A stretch of DNA of 46,132 nt from [Flexibacter] sp. ATCC 35208. GTDB lineage: Bacteria > Bacteroidota > Bacteroidia > Chitinophagales > Chitinophagaceae. Shown here in pieces: positions 34,184 to 42,613 of the stretch. The notes below the pieces were generated by a model. The model saw nothing but the letters and a program-made list of their open reading frames with translations, ran no database searches and was not told the origin of the DNA. Each line of letters starts with the position of its first letter. The first letter of the stretch is position 1. The stretch lies in assembly GCF_001975825.1 (NCBI RefSeq), contig NZ_MTKN01000067.1:1-46132 (forward strand). Reading direction: 5' to 3'. Both the position numbers and the translations under genes were made by a program.

Positions 34184-34477
34184 TTAGTTTTTGCCATCCT
34201 GCGGCATCACAATTCCATTGTGCGCCATCCGCATCAGGCCGGAGAGTTGTTGAATTAATGCAGGCTGCGCTGTTAACAAGGCTACCAGTTCCTGTTCTGC
34301 ACCTTCCTGTATGGTCTGGTCAGTCGGAGATTTTCGAAGCGCGGCTATAATTGTTGCAGAAAGTCTGCTACTAATCCATCTTGACAAAGGAGTTTCTATT
34401 GCGCCACCTACTTTCAGATTAGCACTAAGGGCATTAACAGCACCGGCAGCAAGTTCTGAGATAGCTTGTTTATCCAT
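34184..34477 (-). CDS. Small helical protein upstream of the STAND NTPase (effector-associated-domain-like)
   Basis: 97 aa, predicted all-helical: ISELAAGAVNALSANLKVGG, then RWISSRLSATIIAALRK, QTIQEGAEQELVALLTAQPALIQQLSGLM (in two blocks, residues ~54-82). This layout (paired amphipathic helices ending in a DPALxxELxxLL-like segment) resembles the helical domain often fused to the N-terminus of bacterial NB-ARC/TPR proteins. Here it is a separate gene on the same strand, 22 bp before the NTPase. I infer a physical partner. No enzymatic motif is seen. Confidence 0.6.
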   Translation of the reverse strand: MDKQAISELAAGAVNALSANLKVGGAIETPLSRWISSRLSATIIAALRKSPTDQTIQEGAEQELVALLTAQPALIQQLSGLMRMAHNGIVMPQDGKN

Positions 34478-34580
34478 GACAAATGAATTATTGATACTAC
34501 AGGTGTTAAAAGTAGACTATCTATTCTCACGAACGAGTTAATGAGAAGTTAACACGCAAATAAAACTACATTTACAGTAC

Positions 34581-34960
34581 ATGAAAAGATCATTCCACCT
34601 ACTACTCTACTGCATTTTTCCGTGTTGCGTGTTCGCACAAAAAAGGCTTCAGATCCAACACCTCAGCAGACACGTGTATACCTACGTTACCTGGCATGAA
34701 AATGACGGTGCACAGTACCCCGCTACCGGTATGTACCTGCTAACGGCCAAAGGTGCCGTCATCATTGATACCCCCTGGGATACGACCCAGATAAGGCCGC
34801 TCAGCGACAGCATTCAGCGCAGACATCATCTGCCTGTATGAATGGTGATTGCCTCCCATCATCACGGGGATCGTGCAGGTGGTTTTGATGTGTACAAAAG
34901 GATGGGGGCTAAGACCTACTCTACTCAGTTAACATACGATCTTTACGAAGAATGGGCATC
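34581..34960 (+). pseudogene. Subclass B1 metallo-beta-lactamase, broken by a stop and a 3' deletion
   Basis: Signal peptide MKRSFHLLLYCIFPCCVFAQ, then HVYTYVTWHENDGAQYPATG, MYLLTAKGAVIIDTPWDT and, after an in-frame TGA at 34839-34841, MVIASHHHGDRAGGFDVYKR with the zinc motif HxHxD (HHHGD). These are B1 beta-lactamase features (BlaB/IND-like). The frame continues across the TGA without shift. The similarity then stops at YDLYEE near 34955, where the sequence becomes the 3' end of the opposite YhcH gene. About the last half of the enzyme, with the remaining zinc ligands, is missing. The gene cannot give resistance. Confidence 0.85.
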
Positions 34961-35410
34961 CACACTAATCTTAATCACTACTTTCCTCACCGCTACCGGC
35001 TGGTCAATCTTTATATTCGGCATATGCAGGTCGGTGGGAAAAAATATAGCAAACATTCCCTCTTTCAATACAGAAAAGAACATCGGTTTTTCTGCAAACA
35101 ACATATAATCCGCCTCCGGATCATACGCCTTTGAGGGCTGATGACGCAGCATGAAATCATGGCCTACCAGCTCCTCCCCTTTTACCATGTATTGAATATC
35201 GATATACTTCCTATGCGATTCCATCTGTTCTCCCGCTGCATCCACCGTGTCATATTCATTTACTATAGCAAAAATGTCTTTCCCATCTATCTCGTACTTC
35301 CCTTTCTCCACCCTACTGAAATCAGTAGAGAGTAAATATTCAAACGCACGGGCGAACTTTGGCCCTAAAAACGCATACCTTGAGTATTGTGCCAGTGTAT
35401 CCAGTATCAT
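34943..35410 (-). CDS. YhcH/YjgK/YiaL family protein (DUF386)
   Basis: 155 aa cupin-like protein: MILDTLAQYSRYAFLGPKF, FEYLLSTDFSRVEKGKYEIDG, ESHRKYIDIQYMVKGEE, FFPTDLHMPNI. The conserved His and Glu metal ligands (ESHRKYIDIQ and DLHMP) are present. The family is linked to sialic acid or sugar metabolism, often as an anomerase-like enzyme. Here there are no sugar genes beside it. Its 3' end overlaps the junction with the beta-lactamase remnant but looks complete. Confidence 0.87.
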   Translation of the reverse strand: MILDTLAQYSRYAFLGPKFARAFEYLLSTDFSRVEKGKYEIDGKDIFAIVNEYDTVDAAGEQMESHRKYIDIQYMVKGEELVGHDFMLRHQPSKAYDPEADYMLFAEKPMFFSVLKEGMFAIFFPTDLHMPNIKIDQPVAVRKVVIKISVDAHSS

Positions 35411-35516
35411 AATTTAAATTTCGGGTGGAAGATAATCAAAACCGTACATCATTCGTACCAAAAGCGGACACTTACGCCCGAACACTCATCACAATGTATT
35501 GATTTACAGCGTACAT

Positions 35517-35524
35517 TAATTTTG
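35517..35524 (+). promoter_or_regulatory. Putative -7 box for the ABC permease gene
   Basis: TAATTTTG at 35517-35524 fits TAnnTTTG exactly, ~40 bp before the ATG at 35565. A TTG lies upstream (~35499) at a shorter spacing (15) than usual, so the -33 element is uncertain. Confidence 0.45.
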
Positions 35525-35564
35525 GCATTTTCTTAGTACGCCACCTGAACAAATAAAGATCTGC

Positions 35565-37976
35565 ATGCTGAAGAATTATTTAAAGATCGCCCTCCGGAAC
35601 CTATGGAAGCATAAAGGCTTTTCTGCCATCACCATTTTTGGCCTGGCTATCGGACTTGCTACCTGCCTGCTCATCACTCTCTTCGTGACGGATGAACTGA
35701 GTTATGATAAATTCAATGCAAATGCAGACAGGATCTATCGCCTGGATGCGGACTTCCTGATCAATGGCACTATCTTTCATGAAAGGAATACGCCTGCAGC
35801 ATTTGGGCCTTCCCTGAAAAGGGATTTCCCACAGATAGAGGAATTTGTGCGGTTTGACAACCAGGGTAAGGCACTGGTTAAAAAAGCAGAGGGAGAAGAA
35901 ACCCTCATTGAGGAAAATACCAGCTTTGCAGATCCTGGCGTTTTTAAGATCTTTTCATTACCATTCATCGTGGGCGATCCGGCTACAGCACTCTCACAGC
36001 CCAATACGCTCGTTATCTCCGAGCGGATGGCACGGAAGTACTTCCAAAGTACCGATGTACTGGGAAAGACCCTGAAAATGGATAATACGACCTTTTATAC
36101 TATCACCGGGGTGATCCGGAATACCCCTTCCCAGTCTCATCTTCATTTTGATATGATCCGTTCTATGGGTCACCGCACAGATGATATGATGGACAGATGG
36201 CTCAGCAATAGTTATACGACCTATATACTGGCAAAACCGGGTGTGTCTGCCTCCCGGATACAACAGATCATCAATGAAGGTACCAGGCGATATATGGAAC
36301 CAGGTCTTATGAGTTACCTGGGAGAGAATTTCGCCCAGCTGGAAAAACATGGTGGTTACTTCCGCTACAATGCCATTGCGTTGAAAGATATTCACCTCCG
36401 CTCTACGAATAATGACGAAGCGGAACCTGGCGGGAACATCACCTACGTGTACATCTTTATCATTACGGGTGTATTGATCTTACTCATCGCCTGTGTGAAC
36501 TTTATGAACCTGAGTACGGCCCGTTCTGCAGGCAGGGCCCGTGAAGTTGGGGTCCGCAAGGTATTAGGTTCTGAGAAACGTCACCTGGTTTTCCAGTTTA
36601 TCAGCGAGTCTGTCTTAACAGCATTTTTTGCTTTGTTGATAGCTGTGATCATCGCCGCTGCTTTATTACCTTATCTCAATAACCTTTCTGATAAATCCAT
36701 CAGCCTACACTGGACCCATCTCACCTGGATAATGCCGGGGCTTATTGTCACCTGTTTGGTAGTGGGGTTACTGGCGGGGAGCTATCCTGCTTTCTTCCTC
36801 TCTTCTTTTGAGCCTGTGCAAGTGTTGAAAGGCAAGTACTCCAAAGGGATGAAAGGTAGCTGGCTGCGCAATGGCCTGGTGGTATTTCAGTTTACCGCTA
36901 CGATATTAATGCTGGTAGGTACACTGGTTATTTTCAAACAATTGCAGTTTATCCGCAACAGTAATACCGGTTATAACAGGGAGCAGGTATTGGTATTACA
37001 GAATATCGGCGCACTGTGGAACCATGCAAAGAGTTTTCAGCAGGAGGTCAAACAGATTCCGGGGGTCGTGAATGCCACCATTACCAGCTCGCTACCTACG
37101 TCTGAGTACAGAAATACCAATTCTTATTCAAAAACGCCGATGGCGGGAGATGGCAAGTTAATGGCGCTGGTGGAGTGGATGGTGGATGCCGATTATATTC
37201 CGACCATGGATATGCAGGTTGTAGGTGGAAGAAATTTCTCTCCACAGATGCCGAGTGATACCAATGCGGTGTTGCTGAATGAAACGGCCGCAAAGGTATT
37301 AGGATATGAAGATCTCAAAGACAGGTATTTGTATAATGAAGGTCAGTTCCATGTGATCGGCATAGTAAAGGATTTCAATGCAGGGACGATGAAGAGCAAG
37401 ATTCCACCATTGATTTTCAGATTGGGTGAGTATCGTCAATATATGGCAGTTCGTATTAAGAGCAATGACCTTACCGGGGTGCTGGCACAGATCAAAGATA
37501 AATACCAGAACCAGCAGGATATGTCAGGGCAACCTTTCAGATATACCTTTATGGATGATGACTTTGATCACATGTATAAAGCGGAAGAGCGTACCGGCCA
37601 GGTATTCACCATCTTTGCAGTACTGGCGATCATAATTGCCGCCATGGGTGTATTTGGTTTAGTGACTTATGCGGCGGAACAACGGGCCAAGGAAATTGGT
37701 ATCCGCAAGGTATTGGGAGCTAGTATTTCAGGTATTGTGACGCTGTTGTCAAAAGAGTTTTTAAGGCTGGTGATTGTGGCGATACTGATTGCAACACCGC
37801 TTTCTTATGTGCTGATGAACCGCTGGTTGCAGGACTTCTCATACCGTACAAATATTGGCTGGATGGTGTTTGTGATTGCCGCGCTGGTGGCAATTGGTAT
37901 TACTTTGCTGACGATTAGTTTCAGGGTGATAAAGGCGGCGCTGGCCAACCCGGTGCATAGTTTAAAGGCGGAATAA
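35565..37976 (+). CDS. ABC transporter permease, MacB/FtsX type
   Basis: 803 aa. N-terminal membrane helix (about 19-41) in LRNLWKHKGFSAITIFGLAIGLA, a MacB-type periplasmic domain, three helices at ~285-405 (FtsX), a second N-terminal-like helix at ~428-450, a second periplasmic domain and three C-terminal helices from ~686. FtsX signatures EVGVRKVLGSEKRHLVFQF and KEIGIRKVLGASISGIVTL are both present. It is the duplicated Bacteroidota form with two MacB/FtsX halves in one chain. No ATPase gene is adjacent, so it must use one encoded elsewhere. Substrate unknown (peptides or lipoprotein-like cargo in the family). Confidence 0.9.
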   Translation: MLKNYLKIALRNLWKHKGFSAITIFGLAIGLATCLLITLFVTDELSYDKFNANADRIYRLDADFLINGTIFHERNTPAAFGPSLKRDFPQIEEFVRFDNQGKALVKKAEGEETLIEENTSFADPGVFKIFSLPFIVGDPATALSQPNTLVISERMARKYFQSTDVLGKTLKMDNTTFYTITGVIRNTPSQSHLHFDMIRSMGHRTDDMMDRWLSNSYTTYILAKPGVSASRIQQIINEGTRRYMEPGLMSYLGENFAQLEKHGGYFRYNAIALKDIHLRSTNNDEAEPGGNITYVYIFIITGVLILLIACVNFMNLSTARSAGRAREVGVRKVLGSEKRHLVFQFISESVLTAFFALLIAVIIAAALLPYLNNLSDKSISLHWTHLTWIMPGLIVTCLVVGLLAGSYPAFFLSSFEPVQVLKGKYSKGMKGSWLRNGLVVFQFTATILMLVGTLVIFKQLQFIRNSNTGYNREQVLVLQNIGALWNHAKSFQQEVKQIPGVVNATITSSLPTSEYRNTNSYSKTPMAGDGKLMALVEWMVDADYIPTMDMQVVGGRNFSPQMPSDTNAVLLNETAAKVLGYEDLKDRYLYNEGQFHVIGIVKDFNAGTMKSKIPPLIFRLGEYRQYMAVRIKSNDLTGVLAQIKDKYQNQQDMSGQPFRYTFMDDDFDHMYKAEERTGQVFTIFAVLAIIIAAMGVFGLVTYAAEQRAKEIGIRKVLGASISGIVTLLSKEFLRLVIVAILIATPLSYVLMNRWLQDFSYRTNIGWMVFVIAALVAIGITLLTISFRVIKAALANPVHSLKAE

Positions 37977-38040
37977 AATATTGCATGATGACTTCAATTG
38001 CAGTTTTCCCGAATCCACTTCATCATTAATGTCTATACCA

Positions 38041-38075
38041 ACCCCTGATTTGTCCGGATCAGGGGTTTCTTTTTT
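38041..38075 (+). terminator. Rho-independent terminator of the ABC permease gene
   Basis: Perfect 9-bp stem acccctgat (38041-38049) / atcaggggt (38058-38066), 8-nt loop, then ttctttttt. Confidence 0.93.
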
Positions 38076-38078
38076 ACA

Positions 38079-38222
38079 TTAGGCTGGGGATGGGCCAGAT
38101 GGAAAGGTGCCGGTTTAAAGGCCTATGGCAGGAACGCGACGTTTACAAATGAGTGCACCAATTGTCACCGGCCCCAGAAAAATAAGAATTATGGATTCAC
38201 TTTACCGATGGTTATATTTTAA
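38079..38222 (+). pseudogene. Remnant of a cytochrome P460-family gene (heme-binding C-terminus)
   Basis: A 47-codon open segment with no start codon begins right after the permease terminator. It reads WARWKGAGLKAYGRN, TNECTNCHRPQKNKN, YGFTLPM and ends at TAA 38220-38222. WxRWKGxxLKxYG followed by a CxxCH heme motif (CTNCH) and a (V/G)FTLP tail is the C-terminal pattern of cytochrome P460-like proteins. The rest of the gene (about 120 codons upstream) is gone. Family match by eye. Confidence 0.65.
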
Positions 38223-38242
38223 GTATCGCTCAGGGGAACAGT

Positions 38243-39367
38243 TTATATCTTGAGCCGGAGATGGATCTTTTCCATTCTGCCCACAATCCAGATCACCATA
38301 AAGGCTATTGCAATACTTCTTAAGATCCCACCTACCCCATTATTTAAGTATGCTGGAAAATGAAAATGCACTAATAACATCAGTGAATATAACAGGTATG
38401 GAATGAGATAACAGGTCAATGTACTGGTCCCAGCAGGTTTGATAAACGAAAACCAGTGCATCTTACCTTTCAGATCTACTAACCAGATCATAATTGCAAA
38501 TACAACCGTGCTGATACCCGCACATATCAATACCCATGAAGGTGTAGACCTGATCTTTGAAATCCCTTCTGTATAAGGTCGTACGATCAAACCAATCACT
38601 ATAGCCGCTACACCTATTCCAATTAACAGGGGAATTGATTTTTTAGGGATACTGGAAATGACTACGCCGGCCATGATCAATGTAATGGAAGACGCGTCTC
38701 CTATTACAGGTATATCCACTAATAATACCCCACTATGCTTTGCAAAATTGATCCCTAAAAAAACGGCCAGCAATACTATTAATGCAGGAAATTTCCCCTT
38801 CACCAATAAAAAGACAGTCGCACTCACCAGGTAAGCCCAGCCTATAATACCTAATATTCCCCACCAGGATGGCCGCATCCATTGACCGCCTTCCCCTTTG
38901 TACAAGGCAGCCATGGCTATGAGTAATGCAATTCCTAATCCCTGCAACAGGTATTGTTTCTTCTTATAATCCAGCCAGATCAGAAAGAATCCTACAGTGA
39001 TCAATATCTCCCATATTGCATACGGCAGGATGGCCGCTTCGCTATTATAACTTTCCAGGTTCACATGAAAAAAGCCCATCACGATCAGGGCCAGTGAACG
39101 GGTTAAAATATGTGTTTCTGTTTTGATAAATGACTCCTGCTTCGCGATCCGCTTGCCAATGGCAAATGGGATCGACAACCCGACAATAAATAAAAAGGCA
39201 GGGAATACCGTATCAGCAAACCCCATTCCATCATCTGCAGCTTTGGTATGTTCTATCCAGGCAGGGATGTTAGATACCCCACTGACATCGTTGACGAAGA
39301 TCATAGCCAGCATGGTGATGGCACGGAAGGCATCGATAGATAAGAGACGTTGAGACAAGTTTTTCAT
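38243..39367 (-). CDS. Membrane acyltransferase-like protein (HGSNAT/DUF5009-like)
   Basis: 374 aa with about ten hydrophobic helices. The N-terminus RLLSIDAFRAITMLAMIFVND, followed by GMGFADTVFPAFLFIVGLSIPFA, is characteristic of heparan-alpha-glucosaminide N-acetyltransferase-like (DUF5009) proteins. Such proteins move acetyl groups across membranes to sugars, but bacterial substrates are mostly unknown. A late KPAGTSTLTCYLIPYLLYS segment is also typical. Stands alone on the minus strand. Confidence 0.82.
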   Translation of the reverse strand: MKNLSQRLLSIDAFRAITMLAMIFVNDVSGVSNIPAWIEHTKAADDGMGFADTVFPAFLFIVGLSIPFAIGKRIAKQESFIKTETHILTRSLALIVMGFFHVNLESYNSEAAILPYAIWEILITVGFFLIWLDYKKKQYLLQGLGIALLIAMAALYKGEGGQWMRPSWWGILGIIGWAYLVSATVFLLVKGKFPALIVLLAVFLGINFAKHSGVLLVDIPVIGDASSITLIMAGVVISSIPKKSIPLLIGIGVAAIVIGLIVRPYTEGISKIRSTPSWVLICAGISTVVFAIMIWLVDLKGKMHWFSFIKPAGTSTLTCYLIPYLLYSLMLLVHFHFPAYLNNGVGGILRSIAIAFMVIWIVGRMEKIHLRLKI

Positions 39368-39451
39368 AATCGAACATTACATAACAAAATAGTAAATTTT
39401 ATTTAATTATCCTCCCTCTCAGCTTATAATATACTATGCCCAATTTAATAA

Positions 39452-39485
39452 AAGGTTGCTTCCAGTACCACCTGGAAGCAACCTT
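39452..39485 (-). terminator. Terminator hairpin of the wHTH gene
   Basis: Perfect 14-bp stem, 39452-39465 (aaggttgcttccag) and 39472-39485 (ctggaagcaacctt), loop of 6, followed on the minus strand by ttattaaatt. It lies ~65 bp past the stop at 39550. Confidence 0.8.
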
Positions 39486-39549
39486 GGACTTTAGACGTTA
39501 TCATACACTTCTACATCCTCATCTCCTGCTACTAACTCTTTGTACGGGG

Positions 39550-39873
39550 TTAGGATACAATCTGTTCGTCAGCAGGCAGGTGTAGGAATTTCATCTCTAC
39601 TATCGCTCCGTTGGTTCCTTTGCGGTATCCATTGATGTAACCCCATTCAAGGAGTTCTCTCATATAACGGAAATACGTTCTCCGGGAACCAAGATTAGTT
39701 TCATCCATCATTTCATATGACTTGATGTGGAGAACGGGGTTGTCATGCTGTTCATGCCATTTCAACAAGAGGTTGAGGTACAATATAACATGATGAGGTT
39801 TGATGTTTTTGTCTGCCATTCTAAGTTTCCAGAAGGCAGGAAGTTGTATGTATAAATTAAAGTGAGTGTTCAT
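39550..39873 (-). CDS. Small predicted winged-helix DNA-binding protein
   Basis: 107 aa. ADKNIKPHHVILYLNLLLKWHEQ is followed by a helix-turn-helix-like run MMDETNLGSRRTYFRYMRELLEWGYI. The pattern (conserved IK.H..LYL..., then S.RTY....L...GYI) is shared by small regulators or replication-initiator-like proteins seen near mobile elements in Bacteroidota. I cannot name the family. It stands at the left edge of the accessory region. Confidence 0.55.
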   Translation of the reverse strand: MNTHFNLYIQLPAFWKLRMADKNIKPHHVILYLNLLLKWHEQHDNPVLHIKSYEMMDETNLGSRRTYFRYMRELLEWGYINGYRKGTNGAIVEMKFLHLPADEQIVS

Positions 39874-40215
39874 GGAAGATGCGATACATCGTTAATAAAT
39901 GGATTACTAACAATACGAGGCGATTGCATCTTCGGGTCTTCGGTATACTCGGCCACGGCTGCATATGCAATCGGTCGTCACCAAGTATGGAATGACTAAT
40001 GGGTTAAACATAGGCTTTTTTCGAAAGGTTAATAATGATTGAAATAACGGTAATTTACTGCAATGGGAAGTACAGTGTGGAGAGCCGCCCAACTAAAAAT
40101 CTGACTACTTCGTCATACATTATTTTCCTACGGGGCAAAGTAAAAGTTTATTCTTTTTGGGAAAGTATTAAAAATCAATAATATCCTCAGCCTTTTAAAT
40201 AGGCGCCTAAGCTTA
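39874..40215. other. Intergenic region, no gene recognised
   Basis: About 340 bp. A 61-codon minus ORF (39907-40092) has no family character and is left out. It should contain the promoter of the wHTH gene; a ttttactttg near 40133-40142 (minus strand) resembles a -7 box with one base missing. No repeats or hairpins stood out. Confidence 0.45.
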
Positions 40216-40578
40216 TTATCCTGGTAAACAAATATTTTTCTTTACCAATTCTCCAATATTATTCATATCATATTTTTTCAAAGAATCAATGATGGTTCCC
40301 CCTTTCACCCAAAAGGTTTCTCCTCAACCATCAGACTGCAATCCATTCTTCTCAAGAAAGAGAATAGATTCTCGATGATCTATATCAAAAACAAACAACT
40401 CAATATTGTGACAATCGCTTAATGAAGCTAATAGGCTATTCAATTGGACGCGACTCTGACTCCACGAAGCATACAAAAATATTATTCCCTGTTTTATTGC
40501 AGAGATATCTAACTCAAAATCATCTATCCTAACCTTTGAGTAATTAGATAAAATGCTATTTAACAATTCTGATTTCAT
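40216..40578 (-). pseudogene. Thioredoxin-fold-like small protein interrupted by an in-frame TGA
   Basis: From ATG 40578, 84 residues (ending GLQSDG) run to a TGA at 40324-40326. The same frame then continues 35 codons as GETFWVKGGTIIDSLKKYD and NNIGELVKKNICLPG, to TAA at 40216. A single TGG-to-TGA change would restore a 120-residue protein. GIIFLYASWSQSRVQLNSLL resembles a thioredoxin-like strand and helix without the CxxC. No assigned function; small Trx-fold immunity-like proteins are one possibility. Confidence 0.6.
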
Positions 40579-40629
40579 CTCATCAACTTATTACTAACCT
40601 CCCAATTGATACGAGGGATAAATTTAATT

Positions 40630-40737
40630 TCAATATTTTATGTTGTTCACAATGTAGGTAATAAATCTTTCGATTCCTGAGTTTTTTGCTGCTTTTGGGA
40701 CCACCCTCTGCTTTTTCTCTTTCAAGTCATTGACAGC
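40630..40737 (-). pseudogene. Remnant coding segment without a start codon
   Basis: 35 codons ending at TGA (40630-40632): AVNDLKEKKQRVVPKAAKNS then GIERFITYIVNNIKY. It has no start codon. It lies between the SDR stop and the Trx-fold remnant on the same strand, and reads like the C-terminal end of a larger protein that was lost when the SDR/HxlR DNA arrived. Family unknown; the coding call is tentative. Confidence 0.35.
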
Positions 40738-40746
40738 CTACAAAAA

Positions 40747-41511
40747 CTACTCACTTTTTAATATTTTTTTACTGATTTTATCAGCCATATTCAACACGCT
40801 ACTTTTCGGTAAAAGTCTATTGAATAATTTAAGCATAGGAACATTCGGGTCAGCTGAGTATTCTGTTTTACCTTTGTTGATTGCGTTAATCGTTTTGTTT
40901 GCAAAATCCTGCACATTCATACCTCTTGACGTAAATCCTAATTTTTTAGGCATTTCAGTTTCAACCTGAGACGGAAGAATTTCAACAACATTGAAATTTG
41001 TACCTTTCAGTTGTTGTCTTATCATTTTTGTAAATATACTTAACCCTGATTTAGACGTAGAATACAAACCTAAAACAGGAAAAGGAAAAATTGCAATAGT
41101 AGAAGTAATATTTACAATTACGTTGTTTACTGACTTGTTTGCCTGACCTACAAATTGTTGTGTAATAGCGATAGCACCGGACAAGTTTGTATTTATCTTT
41201 TCAAAAATCTGAGCAGATGACAAGGCCGATTTTGTAATGTCCCATTGCTCAACGACACCTGCGTTATTGAACAAAACATCTAAAACAATTCCGTCTGTTT
41301 TTATTCTTTTAAAAAGTTCGTCAATTTCGTTGGCGACAGAAACATCAGCAACATAATATGACACATTCGTATTTGCAGCGGCAACCTTTTTCAGTTTATC
41401 TTCATTCCTTCCGCAAATGATAATTTTGTTGTCGTTTGACAACTTGTTTGTAAGTGTTTCACCAATTCCCGACCCACCGCCAGTAATTAAAATTGTTCTT
41501 CCTTTCAACAT
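40747..41511 (-). CDS. Short-chain dehydrogenase/reductase (SDR)
   Basis: 254 aa. Cofactor motif TGGGSGIGE (10-18), NNAG in DVLFNNAGVV, Ser in NITSTIAIF, and YxxxK in YSTSK: the classical SDR set. The substrate is unknown. It is divergent from an HxlR regulator whose start lies ~125 bp away. SDR/HxlR pairs of this kind are common in Bacteroidota accessory DNA. The AT-rich codon use differs from the genes to the left, suggesting transfer. Confidence 0.9.
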   Translation of the reverse strand: MLKGRTILITGGGSGIGETLTNKLSNDNKIIICGRNEDKLKKVAAANTNVSYYVADVSVANEIDELFKRIKTDGIVLDVLFNNAGVVEQWDITKSALSSAQIFEKINTNLSGAIAITQQFVGQANKSVNNVIVNITSTIAIFPFPVLGLYSTSKSGLSIFTKMIRQQLKGTNFNVVEILPSQVETEMPKKLGFTSRGMNVQDFANKTINAINKGKTEYSADPNVPMLKLFNRLLPKSSVLNMADKISKKILKSE

Positions 41512-41636
41512 AATTTTTCGTTTTGAATTGTAAATGTAAACCCAATGGTATACTTTTGCAAGTAGTTACAACAAAGTATACTAATAACCAAAAAGTTACT
41601 ATTATTAGAAATCAGATAAATAAAACGAAAATAAAC

Positions 41637-41957
41637 ATGGAAAAATGTGTAAACAATTTTGAATCATTACAATTCATCTTGCAGGTTTTGGGTGGAAAAT
41701 GGAAATTGCACATTCTTTCCATACTGTATTTTGGTAAAAAACGGTTTAAGGAATTGGAACGGGAAATAGAAGGTATTTCAGCCAAAATGCTCATCAAAGA
41801 ATTGAAAGATTTAGAAGCCGCAGGAATTGTAAACCGACAAACATTTAATACTGTTCCAATAACAGTTGAATATAGTTTGACAACAGGCGGCTTAACAATG
41901 AAACCCCTGCTTGAACAAATGAATGAATGGGCAATAAAATTTCAACAGACAAAATAA
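41637..41957 (+). CDS. HxlR-family transcriptional regulator
   Basis: 106 aa from the ATG at 41637 (MEKCVNNFESLQFILQVLGG). A longer in-frame frame from 41523 is unlike the family. KWKLHILSILYFGKKRFKELEREI, SAKMLIKELKDLEAAGIVNR and VEYSLTTGG match the HxlR winged helix. The Cys at residue 4 is a candidate redox-sensing residue. Divergent from the SDR gene, which it probably represses. Confidence 0.9.
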   Translation: MEKCVNNFESLQFILQVLGGKWKLHILSILYFGKKRFKELEREIEGISAKMLIKELKDLEAAGIVNRQTFNTVPITVEYSLTTGGLTMKPLLEQMNEWAIKFQQTK

Positions 41958-42129
41958 AAAACGCAATCACTAATATAGTGTTGACGATAAGCGAATGAAC
42001 GGCTACGATTCAACTATAGTACAAAGTTAAACTGAAGTTATTTGATTGAACTTTTGTGCAAAACTGAACTTTGGTGCTTTGATTTCTGCCACTATATCTT
42101 AAAAACACCTCAATTGGGTTAATCAGAAT

Positions 42130-42178
42130 CAATAAGAAGAGGTTGCATCATATCTTGAGACGCAACCTCTTCTTATTG
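42130..42178. terminator. Long hairpin between HxlR and the 42.2-kb hypothetical gene
   Basis: Perfect 17-bp stem, 42130-42146 (caataagaagaggttgc) and 42162-42178 (gcaacctcttcttattg), 15-nt loop. It sits between convergent genes and most likely ends both. Confidence 0.8.
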
Positions 42179-42203
42179 GTATGATACTACACTCTTAAAA
42201 CAT

Positions 42204-42596
42204 TCACCGTATACTCCAATAATTCAAATCTGGAAATTCCTGGATATCTTTATCACTCATTGTCTTCATTTTCTCCATAAATTCAACAGCTTCATGTAGT
42301 AGTTTTTTAAGTTCTCCAAAATCAGTTCTGGCTATCTTTTTAAAAAAAGTTTTACGCCCTTCAAAATTAACTGGCTCATAGATCCTAATTACAAACACAT
42401 TATTCTCATTAAACAGATCATCTTTGTCTCCATACCAAGCAATAGTGAGGAAAAACTCATATTGTCTAAAAAGAAAATCCAAACCTCCTATCTCACTATC
42501 TAACAGAAAATCCTGAGATTCGAGAGATTGATTTTCATCTAAAACAAATGGAGAAATAAACGTTGCATCATAGACGTCAACACCAAAATATTTCAT
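42204..42596 (-). CDS. Hypothetical protein (immunity-like), cut off from its promoter by IS1595
   Basis: 130 aa from the ATG at 42596 (MKYFGVDVYDATFISPFVL). A start at 42626 would use IS DNA and is rejected. The protein is acidic and aromatic-rich (FRQYEFFLTIAWYGDKDDLF, VFVIRIYEPVNFEGRKTF, DLNYWSIR), single-domain, without a signal peptide, like many small immunity proteins, but no family is recognised. An IS1595 insertion begins 17 bp upstream of the ATG, so its native promoter now lies ~1 kb away. Confidence 0.55.
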   Translation of the reverse strand: MKYFGVDVYDATFISPFVLDENQSLESQDFLLDSEIGGLDFLFRQYEFFLTIAWYGDKDDLFNENNVFVIRIYEPVNFEGRKTFFKKIARTDFGELKKLLHEAVEFMEKMKTMSDKDIQEFPDLNYWSIR

Positions 42597-42599
42597 AAA

Positions 42600-42613
42600 A
42601 TTAATTTTATTTA
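42600..42613. repeat. Left target-site duplication of the IS1595 element
   Basis: attaattttattta at 42600-42613 is repeated exactly at 43586-43599, directly outside the two ends of the IS. 14 bp is longer than the 8 bp usual for the IS1595 family. Chance extension by AT-rich sequence is possible. Confidence 0.75.

Noticed and set aside
34839..40326. Stop-codon reassignment of TGA, suggested by two in-frame TGA codons (34839 and 40324)
   Set aside because: Several intact genes in the window end in TGA (for example polX and the antiporter), and both affected genes show other damage or lie beside remnants.
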